Assembly (NCBI GenBank): GCA_011032825.1
Contig: JAADJZ010000009.1
Span: forward strand, 186,001 to 250,000
From: Massariosphaeria phaeospora
Taxonomy: Eukaryota > Ascomycota > Dothideomycetes > Pleosporales
Direction: 5' to 3'
Length of the DNA: 64,000 nucleotides
Positions 34,022 to 44,224 of the stretch are shown one piece after another. A model generated the notes under the pieces. That model saw nothing but the letters and a program-made list of their open reading frames with translations. It was not told the DNA's origin and did not search any database. The translations under genes were made by a program, and so were the position numbers. Position 1 is the stretch's first letter; every line of letters begins with the position of its first letter.

Positions 34022-34834
34022 TTACTCTTTGACACCCCAAACTTCCTCCAAAAGCCACACAACGTCTTCATGATCGCGTTTCTTCGCAATACCTAAGCAA
34101 GACGTCCCCCCGTCATCTTTCGCCCGCGCATCCGCTCCGCGATCCAGCAACAACTTCGCGCACTCGACGTGCCCCTGCCGACACGCGCGATACAGCGCCG
34201 TACCCCGCGACTCCTCTGGCTCATCTCGTTCCTCATCGAACGGATACCCGCCCATCTCCCTGTCCTCGACATCCACACCGCGATCCAGCAGCAGCTTCAG
34301 CGCCTCCAAGTTGCCCTCATCCGCCGCGATAACGCCGATTCCGTCTCCGTTCTCCTTAAGGTCGAAGCCGTACTCCAGCAGCAACTTCAGCATGTCCAGT
34401 GACGGTGTATCCGCACGCACCGTCTCCCACACCGACGGCGAGCCATGCATCCCATCACTCGGCGTGGCCTCATGCCCGTGTTCCAGCAGCCACTTCACGA
34501 CGTCACAGTCGCCGCTCGAAAGCGCCGCCGACAAGGCGTCGCCGCACGTCTCCGTGTAGTGGCCCTTGAGATCGAAGCCGTGGTCGACGAGCACCTGGTA
34601 GATGGGAATACCGCCGCCCATGGCGCAGATGTAGAAATGGCTGTTGAACGATTCGCGGGGGTGCGTCCAGCCTTGGGTGTAGCACCATCCCAGGATGCAC
34701 GGCTGCGCGTGGGATGCGGCTTCGTCGGCGATGGCGGCGAGTGATATGTTGGATTTGTAGAGGTCGTCGATGCGCGAGGTGTCGCCGGATTTGATTGCAG
34801 AGAGGACGGCCTCCGGCAAGTTGGAGGAATTCAT
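34022..34834 (-). CDS. Ankyrin-repeat protein
   Basis: A single-exon 270-aa protein built almost wholly of ankyrin-type helix pairs. Clear repeats: DALSAALSSGDCDVVKWLLE, then NLEALKLLLDRGVDVEDRE, then TALYRACRQGHVECAKLLLD and TSCLGIAKKRDHEDVVWLLE. The N-terminal half has weaker repeats (HFYICAMGGGIPIYQVLVDH). ATG 34834 is the first Met, since the frame above it opens only with GTG. It has no signal peptide, membrane segment or enzyme domain, so a protein-interaction role is likely but unspecified. It is not closely similar to the large NACHT-ankyrin protein at 56.6-63 kb beyond the shared repeat fold. Confidence 0.85.
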   Translation of the reverse strand: MNSSNLPEAVLSAIKSGDTSRIDDLYKSNISLAAIADEAASHAQPCILGWCYTQGWTHPRESFNSHFYICAMGGGIPIYQVLVDHGFDLKGHYTETCGDALSAALSSGDCDVVKWLLEHGHEATPSDGMHGSPSVWETVRADTPSLDMLKLLLEYGFDLKENGDGIGVIAADEGNLEALKLLLDRGVDVEDREMGGYPFDEERDEPEESRGTALYRACRQGHVECAKLLLDRGADARAKDDGGTSCLGIAKKRDHEDVVWLLEEVWGVKE

Positions 34835-35641
34835 TGTGAATGAAGGTGGATTGGATCCAATGATGTGGGGGGACACTGCATGTAGTGAGGAGAGTGTTAT
34901 AGAAAATTGAGCGAAGATAATGACGTAGAAGATGTATGCGAGGAAACTGTTATATGTAGAAGAGGATGCGAGAAACTGTTATATGTATAGAGGAAGAGTC
35001 ATAAAAACGCCCTACGCCTTGCACAGCCCCATCCCCATCGTACGAAACTGCGCGAAAATCCTTCGAGTATGCCACACCAATACTTAATACAGACTACCTC
35101 CTCTTCCTCTAGAGAGCAAATAGGTTGTACGAGTAGTAAGAGCTTAGATAGATCCAATAATACCTAAGTTTACTATATTTCAAAGGAGCGTTCCTCCCTT
35201 CAATTTGATTTGTGAATTCAAGATGTTTAGTTTTGTTTAACTATGCTGACTACCTAAGAATGATAGTCGCCACGGCTATTTCGCAGCAAGATTATTATTA
35301 TTATTATTTATCGTTATTTTTGCTGTAGCAGCAGCAAATAACGCACAACTACACTTCGCAGGTTGAAGCTCGCCTGGAACAACCATGCAACAGCATTGCG
35401 CCCTTGCGAATAGGCCATTGACGACCAACAACGGGCTCACCTGCCCTCCCTTACACCTCAGGATAAAAGTTTGCGCGAATGCTCAAGGGGAGCCTCATTT
35501 GTATTTCTTATACCTCAGGAGAGACGTATTTCAAACTCACTTGAGTAACAGCGTATAACGTAGGTCTTTACTACCGAGATTACCTACCATCTCCTTCGCA
35601 ACTCCCCTACAACCCTCCATCTTGATCTCACCCATCAACAC
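34835..35641. other. Intergenic region with ATT microsatellite
   Basis: Both flanking genes are on the minus strand. A duplicated AACTGTTATATGTA stretch lies near 34946-34987, and an (ATT)n run lies at 35291-35309. No gene was recognised. Confidence 0.5.
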
Positions 35642-36886
35642 TCAACGCAACCACAACCCCCCCTCCCCCTCCAACCCATACAAAACCCGCGCATCCCTCA
35701 CCCAATGAAACAACGCACTCCCACACCCGCTCAACGCCCCAAACGGATTCAGTTCCACGAGCTGCACTTGCGCATTCGCCCACTCGTCCTCGTCCCCCTC
35801 GCTCACCATAACCACAACATCAACCACACAGCCCCATCGCCTTATCTGCCCCAGCAAATCTGCATCCGAGTCCGACGCCGCCACGTGCCGTGCTGCATGC
35901 GCAGCGACCTGCTGGAGTATCTCCTGCGCGCCCGCACACACAAACGCCGCGACGCGCTGCGCGTCCCACCGTGGCGGCAGCGCAAACGCCTCGCACCAAC
36001 GGTACTGGCTCGCAGCTGCGATGCGCAGGGCCGCGCTCTCGCCATCTCCAGTCCTATCTGCTTCACCTTGGCCGCCGCCGCGAGCAGCAGCCGGCGGCGG
36101 GACGAAGACGCGGAATTCGCGCGCAGGCATCATGCGCGGATTCCACCTATTCAGCACGACGACGATGCGCAGCTGAGATGGAGCTGCGCCGTTGTCGTTG
36201 TCGATATCTTTCTGCGCTGTGGCTTGCGCCTCGGCGAGTTCGCGGTGCAGCGTGCCGTAGACGCGCAGACTGGTTGCGAGCTGTGTGACTACGTCGGCGA
36301 TGCTGCGGACGGGGCGGTTGCCGAAGGGTGAGTCTTTGGGCGAGAGGGCGGCGATGCGGAGGAAGAAGCCGGGATGGGCAGGGGCTTGGTCGTCGTTGGA
36401 GGTCGATGGGGAGGAGGATGAGGATGAGGAAGCAGCAGCAGCAGCAAACAGTGCCGCCATGTCCCTGCCCGCCCGCGTCGCAACCACCATCTCCACCGCG
36501 TCGTCCAAACACTGCCTACCGATCGCCGCGTCAGCCCGCGCCGTCGAATTCGCATGGCAGCGCATCAGCTCGTCGAACAGCAGCCAGGGCAGCGCGAAGA
36601 TGCGCGCGTCGTCTACGCCATTGCTGTTGCCCGAGCCGAGATGCTGGCTCTGCACGATGAGCGGCTGCCACAGCGGGTAGGCGTATGGCGCCCAGGCCGG
36701 CTTTTCGTGGGTGAACGAAGGCGTTTCGGGGACGACGGCGCTGATTTCGGCGTGCGTGTGCAGGCACGTGTTGTATGCGGCTTGCGAGCGGGCGCTGGTG
36801 GGGTCGCGGGACCCAGAGGCATTGCGGGTGGTGGTAGTGGCGATGTCGGCGGCGACGGCGGAGGGCGGGATGAGGTGGAGGCGCAT
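35642..36886 (-). CDS. CDC123/D123-like protein, divergent
   Basis: A single-exon 414-aa protein. The conserved D123 pattern is present: LNRWNPRMMPAREFRVFVPP, then ASQYRWCEAF, then VQLVELNPFGALSGCGSALF near the end. These match the ATP-grasp-like Cdc123 core (EFR-F, ISQ, NPF blocks). Cdc123 helps assemble the eIF2 translation factor complex in the cytosol. This copy carries low-complexity inserts (runs of Ala and Ser at about residues 148-165, Gly/Ala near 278-284) and may be a diverged paralog, not the essential one. The start ATG has a complete open frame. Function by family only. Confidence 0.7.
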   Translation of the reverse strand: MRLHLIPPSAVAADIATTTTRNASGSRDPTSARSQAAYNTCLHTHAEISAVVPETPSFTHEKPAWAPYAYPLWQPLIVQSQHLGSGNSNGVDDARIFALPWLLFDELMRCHANSTARADAAIGRQCLDDAVEMVVATRAGRDMAALFAAAAASSSSSSSPSTSNDDQAPAHPGFFLRIAALSPKDSPFGNRPVRSIADVVTQLATSLRVYGTLHRELAEAQATAQKDIDNDNGAAPSQLRIVVVLNRWNPRMMPAREFRVFVPPPAAARGGGQGEADRTGDGESAALRIAAASQYRWCEAFALPPRWDAQRVAAFVCAGAQEILQQVAAHAARHVAASDSDADLLGQIRRWGCVVDVVVMVSEGDEDEWANAQVQLVELNPFGALSGCGSALFHWVRDARVLYGLEGEGGLWLR

Positions 36887-37701
36887 GGCGGGAAAGGACC
36901 GACGAGGGTTACGAAGGATGGGGTTTAGTTGCAGGTCTGTGTGTATGTGTAGGAGTTAATCCGATTTGGCTCTGTTCTGATCCGGAGACAGTTTTCTTTT
37001 AGTAGACAGACGCTGGCGTGTGTGTGTGAGTCGGAACCGAAGAGGCGGAAAGAGATAGTTTGCGAGGTGCGTTTGATGCGAAAGAAGATAGGTTTGTTCC
37101 TATGCACCTGATGTTAGATAGCGTTTGACCCTACTTGGTTTGGGTCTATATTGTTTCAGAGGGACCTGTGATGTTTTAATAGGGTAGTTCCTTTGTTTCA
37201 GGGTGCATTGTGTTGATTTAGAATACAGTCGCATTGTTTTCGAGGGTGAGATGGAACCATGGAAGGGATGGCGCTCTTGCGGAAACGGGATCTCCGGGAC
37301 TAACCCTACCTACTACTTAGCTGTGTATAGAATTGTAGCTTTCTATAGTTATATTGCTGCGTTAGAGAATTCTTTTGGAGGCGCGCGGGTTTATCTCTTT
37401 AGTTCCGGAGATTCCGTTTCCGTAAGAGATGGCGCACCCACCCAACACACGGCGAATCACCCATCACGCATTAAGTCGCTTCCAGACAGCTGTGTTCTGC
37501 TGCCCATAGTCCCGGTTCCACTTCCATCTCACCAGTCACATCCAACACAACAATATGTATATCCGTTAGCCATCGCATCGCGAGTGCTGTGTTCTCCACG
37601 AAGACTTCTCTTTGAAGCTTTTTGGTCTTCTTGTCAACGTATCTAACCTGTACTCAACGCCTGCAAAATGCTTATTATTACGTGCACAAGTAAACGAACA
37701 C
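36887..37701. other. Intergenic region
   Basis: Lies between two minus-strand genes and contains the promoter of the CDC123-like gene. A GT-rich tract lies around 37017-37028. Only short frames without known motifs. Confidence 0.45.
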
Positions 37702-39133
37702 TCATCGCACGCCTGGAATCGGCCCCTTGTTTTCGTTCGCGCCGAGCTCTTCCTCGTTCCAACTCCCCCCTCCGCCAACCCTCCGTCCGCCCTCTTCCCT
37801 CTTCACGCGGCTCCAGAGACTGACGTCCTTGTCCAGAATGAACTGCCACATGACATTGACCCAGCTCTTGTGTGTGGGGAGATCGTCGTAGAACTCATGT
37901 GCGATGCGGTTGAGCTTCGGCAGGCGCGTCCACGGAATGGCGGGGAAATCGTGGTGCTCGTTGTGCAGGCCGACATTGTACGTCAGCGCGTTGAGCGGGC
38001 CGTAGTACGAGTATGTCTCTGGGATCGGGATCTTGTTCGCGGGATTCTGCGCGTCGGCGACCGGCTTCTCGAATACGTAGTGTTCGGCGATGAAGTGGCC
38101 GGCGCAGGGGTGCAGGCTGCCGGCGAGGAAGCTGCTCATGATCAGGTATGCGATCGCCTTGCCTCCAATGAGCTGGGCGAGGGCGTAGTCGAACAGCAGC
38201 TGCACGGCGATGTTGAAGCCGTGGATCTTGGTCAGCGGCAGCTGGTAGACGAACATGGGGCGCAGGGCGTAGAAGAGGATCTGGAAGGTGCAGAAGAAGG
38301 CTTTTCCGGCGACCGAGTCGAGGAAGAGGGCCTCGAAGGCGGTGGGGAGGTCCGTGTCGAGGCCGTCTACGCCGAGCGACTTGTGGTGGGTAAGGTGGTA
38401 GGGCTGGCAGCGCGAGTTAGCCTGGCTATTTAGTCCAACATGCAAGCGATACCCACCCTGAACGAAGCGCTGTACGGTATCCCTATGGGTAGGTTCGCAA
38501 ACACAGCGAAGACCCGGTTCGCGAGCGGGCTCTTGAAAGCCAGATTGTGCGAGATCTCGTGGATGGCCAGGAACAGGTTTTGGTTGGAGGTGGCGCCAAT
38601 TACGTATGCCGTGAGGAAGAACTGCCAGGACAGAAGGGGTGTGTCGCGCAGGAGCCATGCGCAGAGCACTTGGAGGGCGACGACGCCGGCGACGGTGTAT
38701 TTCGTCAGCGGTTCAGGGCCGCACAGCTTGGTGACCTGCAGAGAAGCTTGTTAGCGGCGTCGGATCTCCTCTGGAGCTGCCGTACCTCTGGATGCGCCTT
38801 GATAATGGCCATTCGCCGCGTCCGGTGCGGCTCCTCGGTGTACGTCCAGAAGAAGTGGTCGCTGTCGTCGGCCGGCTGGGGCGCGACATGGCTCTCCTTT
38901 TGCTGCACCGCCGGGGCTGAGAGGCCTCGTGGCGTGGGTTTCGACGCCGGCAGGGTGGCGGTAGCGACCGAGGACCGCATTGTGCCTGCTGGGGACGGGC
39001 AATTGGCAATGCGGGCAGATGGAGTGCAGAGTGACAGAAACGCGGTGGGGGAGACGTCGAGATGTTTTTCTGAGGAGTGAGCGGGCGCAGCTGCACCTGG
39101 ACCCTGGCCAGTGGCGAGATCGTGGGGCGACAT
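37702..39133 (-). CDS. Sphingolipid delta-4 desaturase (dihydroceramide desaturase)
   Basis: An ER membrane di-iron desaturase that introduces the delta-4 double bond into dihydroceramide, used in fungi for glucosylceramide. Predicted 442 aa; exons 39133-38786, 38735-38457 and 38403-37702. The three histidine boxes are present: HEISHN (His175-His179), HLTHHK (His212, 215, 216) and HNEHHD. The family lead-in FFWTYTEEPHRTRRMAIIKAHPE precedes the first intron, and VTKLCGPEPLTKY follows it. The second box is made only across the second intron. The chosen ATG gives an N-terminal extension; a downstream Met at 38980 (MRSSVATATLP) is an alternative start. The C-terminus ends in a hydrophilic tail. 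Confidence 0.95.
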
Positions 39134-39393
39134 TCGGCGAATGATTGGCTGGGTCGCCTTCCGCTAGTCTAGTCGGAACCTAGCGCCAGGAACGGGCCCC
39201 CTTTTGCTCTTAGCGTCTCATCTTATCTGAGCCGTCATCCGTCATCCGTCATCGACCTTCACACTCCACTTGACATGCATCCCCACGCAAGCAACAACCT
39301 CCATACATGCCGTGCTTGCTTTGGGCAAGTACCTCGTCATCGTGATCCCTTCGGATGTTGTTACTGTGCCGCCAAACTCAAACACAACACCCT

Positions 39394-40645
39394 TCAATCG
39401 ACGCCACGATGGTACAGCCTCCTGTTCCTCCAAAGATAGAGCCCTTCCACAAGCACCGGAACGAACACAATCACCGAGACGATCTGTCCAAACGTAAACT
39501 GCTCGTCCGTATAGCTGCTTCCAGCCGCTCGTGTCATGTCCCGTTGCAGTCGCTGTAGCCGGAAAAAGCTCCACAGTTGCCCAACAGAGAGAACAAGTGT
39601 TGATATCCAGATCAGAGTCCAAAGTTGACACCCCGGCACCGTTTCAACGTCGAGCGCGAGGTTGTGGTCGCATATCCACTTCCACTGCTGCTCATGGCGA
39701 CTCTTTATTCCGAGGGCAATAATCTTGTACACCAAGATCACGGAGAAGAAGAGCCAGCTGACCACGCCCCAGATATTCATTGCCGAGTCCTCGCTTGGAC
39801 TGGTGGCAACCACGCCCGCGAAGCAGGCTTCTTCAATTTTACTCCAATCGATGTCTGTGATCACTGCTTCTGGGCTGTCCCCAATCTGACTTTTCCCTGG
39901 CCGCTATTAGCACCTCCACGGCCGGTTTGTCATTGTACGTACCATAGTTAGCTATCATCCGGGACACAAATGGCCAGACCGAGAGACACCAGCAGACCAC
40001 CAGGAGTCCGAAGCGCTGCCGGTTCTCAGCTCCCACCATCGTTTTGTCGTCGGACACCCTCTCAGAAGCTAACGAGGGATGTCGCTGAGTGGCGGCAGGT
40101 GCTGTGTGTTTCCGTGGGTGCCAGAATGACGTCGGCATCCCACGCTGGAGTTCCATGTCCTTGTCGTAAAGACTTGTCCCGAGGGCCATGGGAAGCAGCG
40201 GAAGTAACGTGAGGTTGGAGATCGCCCATGTGATCTTCATCGTGAGAACTCCCATTCCTTCGGCACTAACCCCCATATTCACTTTTGTCAACGCGGCAAT
40301 ACTCGCCAACTGGACTGCGAACGTAAAGAACACGGCGTTGTCGTAGAACTTGCTCGCAAGGCTAGCTAGGACACGTCGAGCATATCGCCATTTCGATGCG
40401 TCTCGCGAGTTCGTCCAGAGAAAGAAAGAAACGATGACGAAGGATATAACTGTCTGCAGAACATATCCTGTCGCCATTCCGATGCCTGATATGTCTGCGT
40501 TGCCGCTTCCCCAGAGAGCGCCGCATACTTCTTTTCTGCATCGGTGCACGAGGCTGAAGTCTCCCTTTGTCACATTCTTCACCAGCTCAATATATTCGGG
40601 GAAGTTTGTCCGGGAGGTAAGGGAACCGCACGCAGCATCACTCAT
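39394..40645 (-). CDS. Unknown fungal multi-pass membrane protein
   Basis: A predicted 401 aa; exons 40645-39943 and 39896-39394. The acceptor at 39897 is the one that joins NYGKSQIGDSPEAVITDIDW in frame. Several hydrophobic segments are visible: ATGYVLQTVISFVIVSFFLW, YDNAVFFTFAVQLASIAAL, ITWAISNLTLLPLLPMALG, FGLLVVCWCLSVWPFV, GVVSWLFFSVILVYKIIAL, LWTLIWISTLVLSVG and IVSVIVFVPVLVEGLYLW. The N-terminus has several Cys (AACGSL, HRCRKEVCG), possibly extracellular. No enzyme or transporter motif was recognised. It resembles uncharacterised fungal integral membrane proteins. Function unknown. Confidence 0.75.
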
Positions 40646-40942
40646 TCTTTTAGAGACTTCGAATATGCAGTTGAGGTCAGTTGCGTCTACTCTTCGTGCG
40701 GTCTCCGTTTCTCGTTTACATATTCTCTTATCGGATGGACAGTGTGGCTGAGGGGTTGCCCTGGAGGTACGGCTGAATCTCGCTCCACAACTCCAAATCC
40801 GGCCATGGATTACGCCTCGTCAAAGCTGGCTTTGGGCTCGTATGAGGATGGAGGCCACCACTCATTGATAAATGTCTACAGACCACGACAACTGCATGAT
40901 CCCTCGTGCGTGCGTCAGACAATACTTTCCACTAAGACCAGG

Positions 40943-42005
40943 ATGAGACTCATTTCTGCCCTATTAGCTCTGCCCGTCCTGCGAGCCCATCCTGTGAGTA
41001 ATTAGTGCACCTCGTTCAGAGGGTTGATTTGATAACAAGGCTCTCATAGCTCCATGAGGCAACTCAGGGCGATGCCATACCAGCGCAGAAGTTAACAATA
41101 TCAACATCGCCAACCACCGCTGCATACGTACCTAGAGTCGCCATAACAAAACCAACTATTCCTCCTTCCAACCACAAAAGCCTTCAACTCCGACAAGTTG
41201 GCAATGTCCAAACATGTGGCTTCATTAACGGGGATCCAGCCTCGCCCGTCAGATGCGCATCGAGCGGCCTCGACTGCTACACTAGTGCGCAGTATCACGG
41301 TTGCTGCAATACGCTTCTTTCTGAGCCAAACTGTCTTTTACCCACTTCTTGCCTCCCATTTTCCTCCCTCACGGCGTGTAGTGGAACGTGCTCTTTGGAC
41401 CCTTACGCCACTCGGTGTACAGACAGCGCTTCTCCCTTCTGCTACACGCTGGCGTATAGCTACAGTAGCGTAACTAAGTACCAGTATGAATGTGCTGCGA
41501 CGCCAAGCAGCGTATCTGTAGAAATAACACCGACGACGGAGCCTCTACGTTTAGTAAACCGCCAGGCCTCTAACGCCACTACCTTTACCTTTGCACCTTC
41601 ACCACCGTCCCCCTCGCCTGAGCCCGGCGGCAACCCAGGTCGTTTCGCGACAGGTAAGGTCACGCAGAAAATCGTCTCTACCGCCTCGTGGTCTAACAAC
41701 GGGACAGATTTCCCCACGGCAGCCGTGGCAGCCGGGACAACGGTTCCCGCGGTTTTCATCCTCGCACTGATTGTCTGGTGGTAAGTAGCTGCGTGTCGCC
41801 GTCGGGTGGTCTGGTTTGGTTTGGTTTGATCTGACGCGCATCACGTAGGCGATGGCCTCGCAAACAGAACAAGAAGGAGGAAGCGTCCTATAGTACGCAG
41901 AATGCTATGACGGATCATGCGAGTTCCTCGGCGGTGTCGTCTGCTAGCGCACCGCATGTCGCCAAACCCGCGACCACTCAGCCTGCTTTGGGTCTCAAAG
42001 GGTGA
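40943..42005 (+). CDS. Cys-rich single-pass cell-surface protein (Mid2/WSC-like layout)
   Basis: A predicted 312-aa type I membrane protein; exons 40943-40993, 41050-41780 and 41849-42005. Exon 1 encodes most of a signal peptide (MRLISALLALPVLRAHP). The ectodomain has a dense Cys cluster at about residues 73-150 (CASSGLDCYTSAQYHGCCN, CSGTCSLDPYATRC). A Ser/Thr/Pro-rich stalk follows (TFTFAPSPPSPSPEPGG), then one membrane helix (VPAVFILALIVWW, completed as WRWPRKQNKKEE across the last intron) and a Ser-rich cytoplasmic tail. This is the layout of fungal cell-wall stress sensors, but the Cys pattern is not a canonical WSC domain that I can confirm. A wall-sensor role is inference. Confidence 0.8.
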
Positions 42006-42207
42006 AGGGAATAAGGCGTGACACGCTCGCAAGACTGACATGGCGTAGAATTGTAACGTAGATAAAAGCAGTGCCCTTCGCCACTTCCTGCCGCCAGCTA
42101 GTAGCTGCGCTCCCAGGACCTCTGACACAAGAACATATATCACGATTTCCTCGAGAGACCCAACGAGGAGCACCCACAAGCGTCCGCACATTTATTTACT
42201 CATCTCA

Positions 42208-43476
42208 TCATTGAACGCACACGGCGATCTGGGTTGACTCCGCTATGCTGCCCTGCATCCGCTCTAAAACACGCTCCGGTATACTCGTACTCTGCCCGCC
42301 GAGCACAGCTGCTGCCGTGCACAGGCGATGCTCCAGGTCCTCGCGCTCGTTCGTTTGTTGCTGCGCCTGGGCTTCTAGCTCCGCGGTCCGGCGGGCCATG
42401 CGCTCGATGAGCGATTGCTGCTCGGCTTGCTTGGCGCACAGCAGCATAGTCTCCTTGATTAGACGCGCGTTCTCGGCGTGTAGGGTGATAGTGGATATTT
42501 TCAGCTTCTCGGTCTCGGCGTGTAGGGTCGTGTTGGTTGCTCGCAACTTTGCGTTGTCTATCCCGTTGCGAGCCAGACGGTTGATTTCCTTGCAGAGAAA
42601 CGTGTTTTGGTTACTCCAGACGGCGTTGGTGGTCTTAAATAGAGAGGTTGGAAACGTGGAATCTGGGGTTCTGGGTTGCGAGCATGTTTTGGTGCTGAGA
42701 CTCTGCTGCTCTTTTCTGCAAACGCTGAATCGAATAGGTGAGAGGTGTACGTCATCGTCTTTCTGCCGCGTTTGATCCGACTCGATGTCTCGTTCTTGGC
42801 ACAGCGTTTTTACGCACTCACTCTCCGAGAGCGAGGTTTTGGGGTCTTGCAGCGTCTCCGGATCTCGGTCCAGATGGAGCTGTTCTAGACGTCTTTGTGC
42901 TGCGATGAGCGCCTCGTGTGGCTTCGATGCTTGGAGACTCAATGCTCTGGGTGATCCTGTCTCGTTCTTTGGCTCTGTCGCTGCCTGCAGCTCGATATCT
43001 CCCTCTCCATAGTCCTGTTTCTGCAGCAGAGCAGCAGCAGCGTCCAATGTCGAAGGCTCACTGACACAACTCTTTACTTCAGGTTTCGTATTGCCCGATT
43101 TCTTCCGATCCAGAAAGACCGAACACCAAGTGTTTTGATCACACTGTAGTGCACGCATGTATGTGCTCTTCAGCAAGGTAATACCCTTCGACTTGACTGG
43201 CTCGCTATGACCGTCGCATATGCTCCACCACGCCAAACTCTTGAGACGCACATCATCAACATCTGTTATGTTTTGTCTTAATATAGTGTGGTTTAGCCAT
43301 TCTTTAAGCCATAAACGGCAGCTCTCTGCCTTCCAGTGGGGGAGTATGGCTTTGCAGTGGTGGCCCTCCGAGTGCTGGGGCGCGTAGCCAAACATGCATT
43401 GAAAAGAGTCGTTGACATCTGGTCCCCACAGGGCTTCCAGACGATGCAGTTTGGCTTCAATGTTATTGGGAGTCAT
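42208..43476 (-). CDS. Hypothetical coiled-coil protein
   Basis: A single-exon 422-aa protein of unknown family. The N-terminal 130 residues look globular with Trp and Cys (LWGPDVNDSFQCMFGYAP, SCRLWLKEWLNHTILRQN). The middle is polar and likely disordered. Residues about 290-385 form a coiled coil with near-heptad repeats (LRATNTTLHAETEKL, ISTITLHAENARLIKE), including a repeated TLHAE unit, then a Gln-rich helix. ATG 43476 is the first Met. It has no signal or membrane segment. It is tail-to-tail with the Cys-rich surface protein gene, 202 nt apart. It might be a DNA-binding or bZIP-like protein, but no basic region was found. Confidence 0.7.
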   Translation of the reverse strand: MTPNNIEAKLHRLEALWGPDVNDSFQCMFGYAPQHSEGHHCKAILPHWKAESCRLWLKEWLNHTILRQNITDVDDVRLKSLAWWSICDGHSEPVKSKGITLLKSTYMRALQCDQNTWCSVFLDRKKSGNTKPEVKSCVSEPSTLDAAAALLQKQDYGEGDIELQAATEPKNETGSPRALSLQASKPHEALIAAQRRLEQLHLDRDPETLQDPKTSLSESECVKTLCQERDIESDQTRQKDDDVHLSPIRFSVCRKEQQSLSTKTCSQPRTPDSTFPTSLFKTTNAVWSNQNTFLCKEINRLARNGIDNAKLRATNTTLHAETEKLKISTITLHAENARLIKETMLLCAKQAEQQSLIERMARRTAELEAQAQQQTNEREDLEHRLCTAAAVLGGQSTSIPERVLERMQGSIAESTQIAVCVQ

Positions 43477-44224
43477 GCTGAACAAAAAATGTCCGTCGTA
43501 AGTAGTGCGAGCTGATGGAGTAGACTCTAGGGGTTGGCTCGTACCCTTATATCAAGAGCATCAGCGGCAAACTGCTGCTAAAGATAGCGGATCCCCACGC
43601 TAGAGAGAGTTTTGTAACAAGTCCGGTATCAGGTCCTTTCGTCGACTGCTTAGACGCTGTGATGTAGATGCGCGAGTGCGGCGTTGCGAGCGCTTAGTGA
43701 ATACATGGTAGGCGCCAGGCCGAATCAGGGAAAGCGTTACTCCCACATCGGATTCCGAGCCACGAAACTTTGCACCTCACTCCTCGCTCAACACCACTCC
43801 CCGCATCTACGCCGCCAGACCCCCATCCAGTTTCTTTAAATATCATCCTTGTACATAACATAGTGCTCACGCATGTGTGAATACGCCCAGCCGCGTACTC
43901 GACCGTTTCCGGAAATGCACCCGACAGTGAAGTTGTCAAACGCAGATAAGTAAACCTGGCACTACCCCAGAGTCAATACATACTTGCAGCACCAAGCGGC
44001 CGTTAGATGAGATTCCATATCTACTGCTTACATCCGCTCTGGTTTTGCAAGATACGATGATGCTGGAGTGCAACGCATGCGAGAAAGGAACGGAAACCAT
44101 AGAGAACGATAGATGAGGTAGACTCAAGACTAGGTTTTGGAGGAGGTATAAGTACGAGGCGAGCGGTACAGACGATCTTATCATCGTGTCTATTCAACGA
44201 AGTCACTTTACCAATCAATCCATC
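43477..44224. promoter_or_regulatory. Divergent promoter region of the coiled-coil and AA9 genes
   Basis: The two genes start on either side of this 748-bp gap. Short frames only. No element was identified. Confidence 0.45.
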
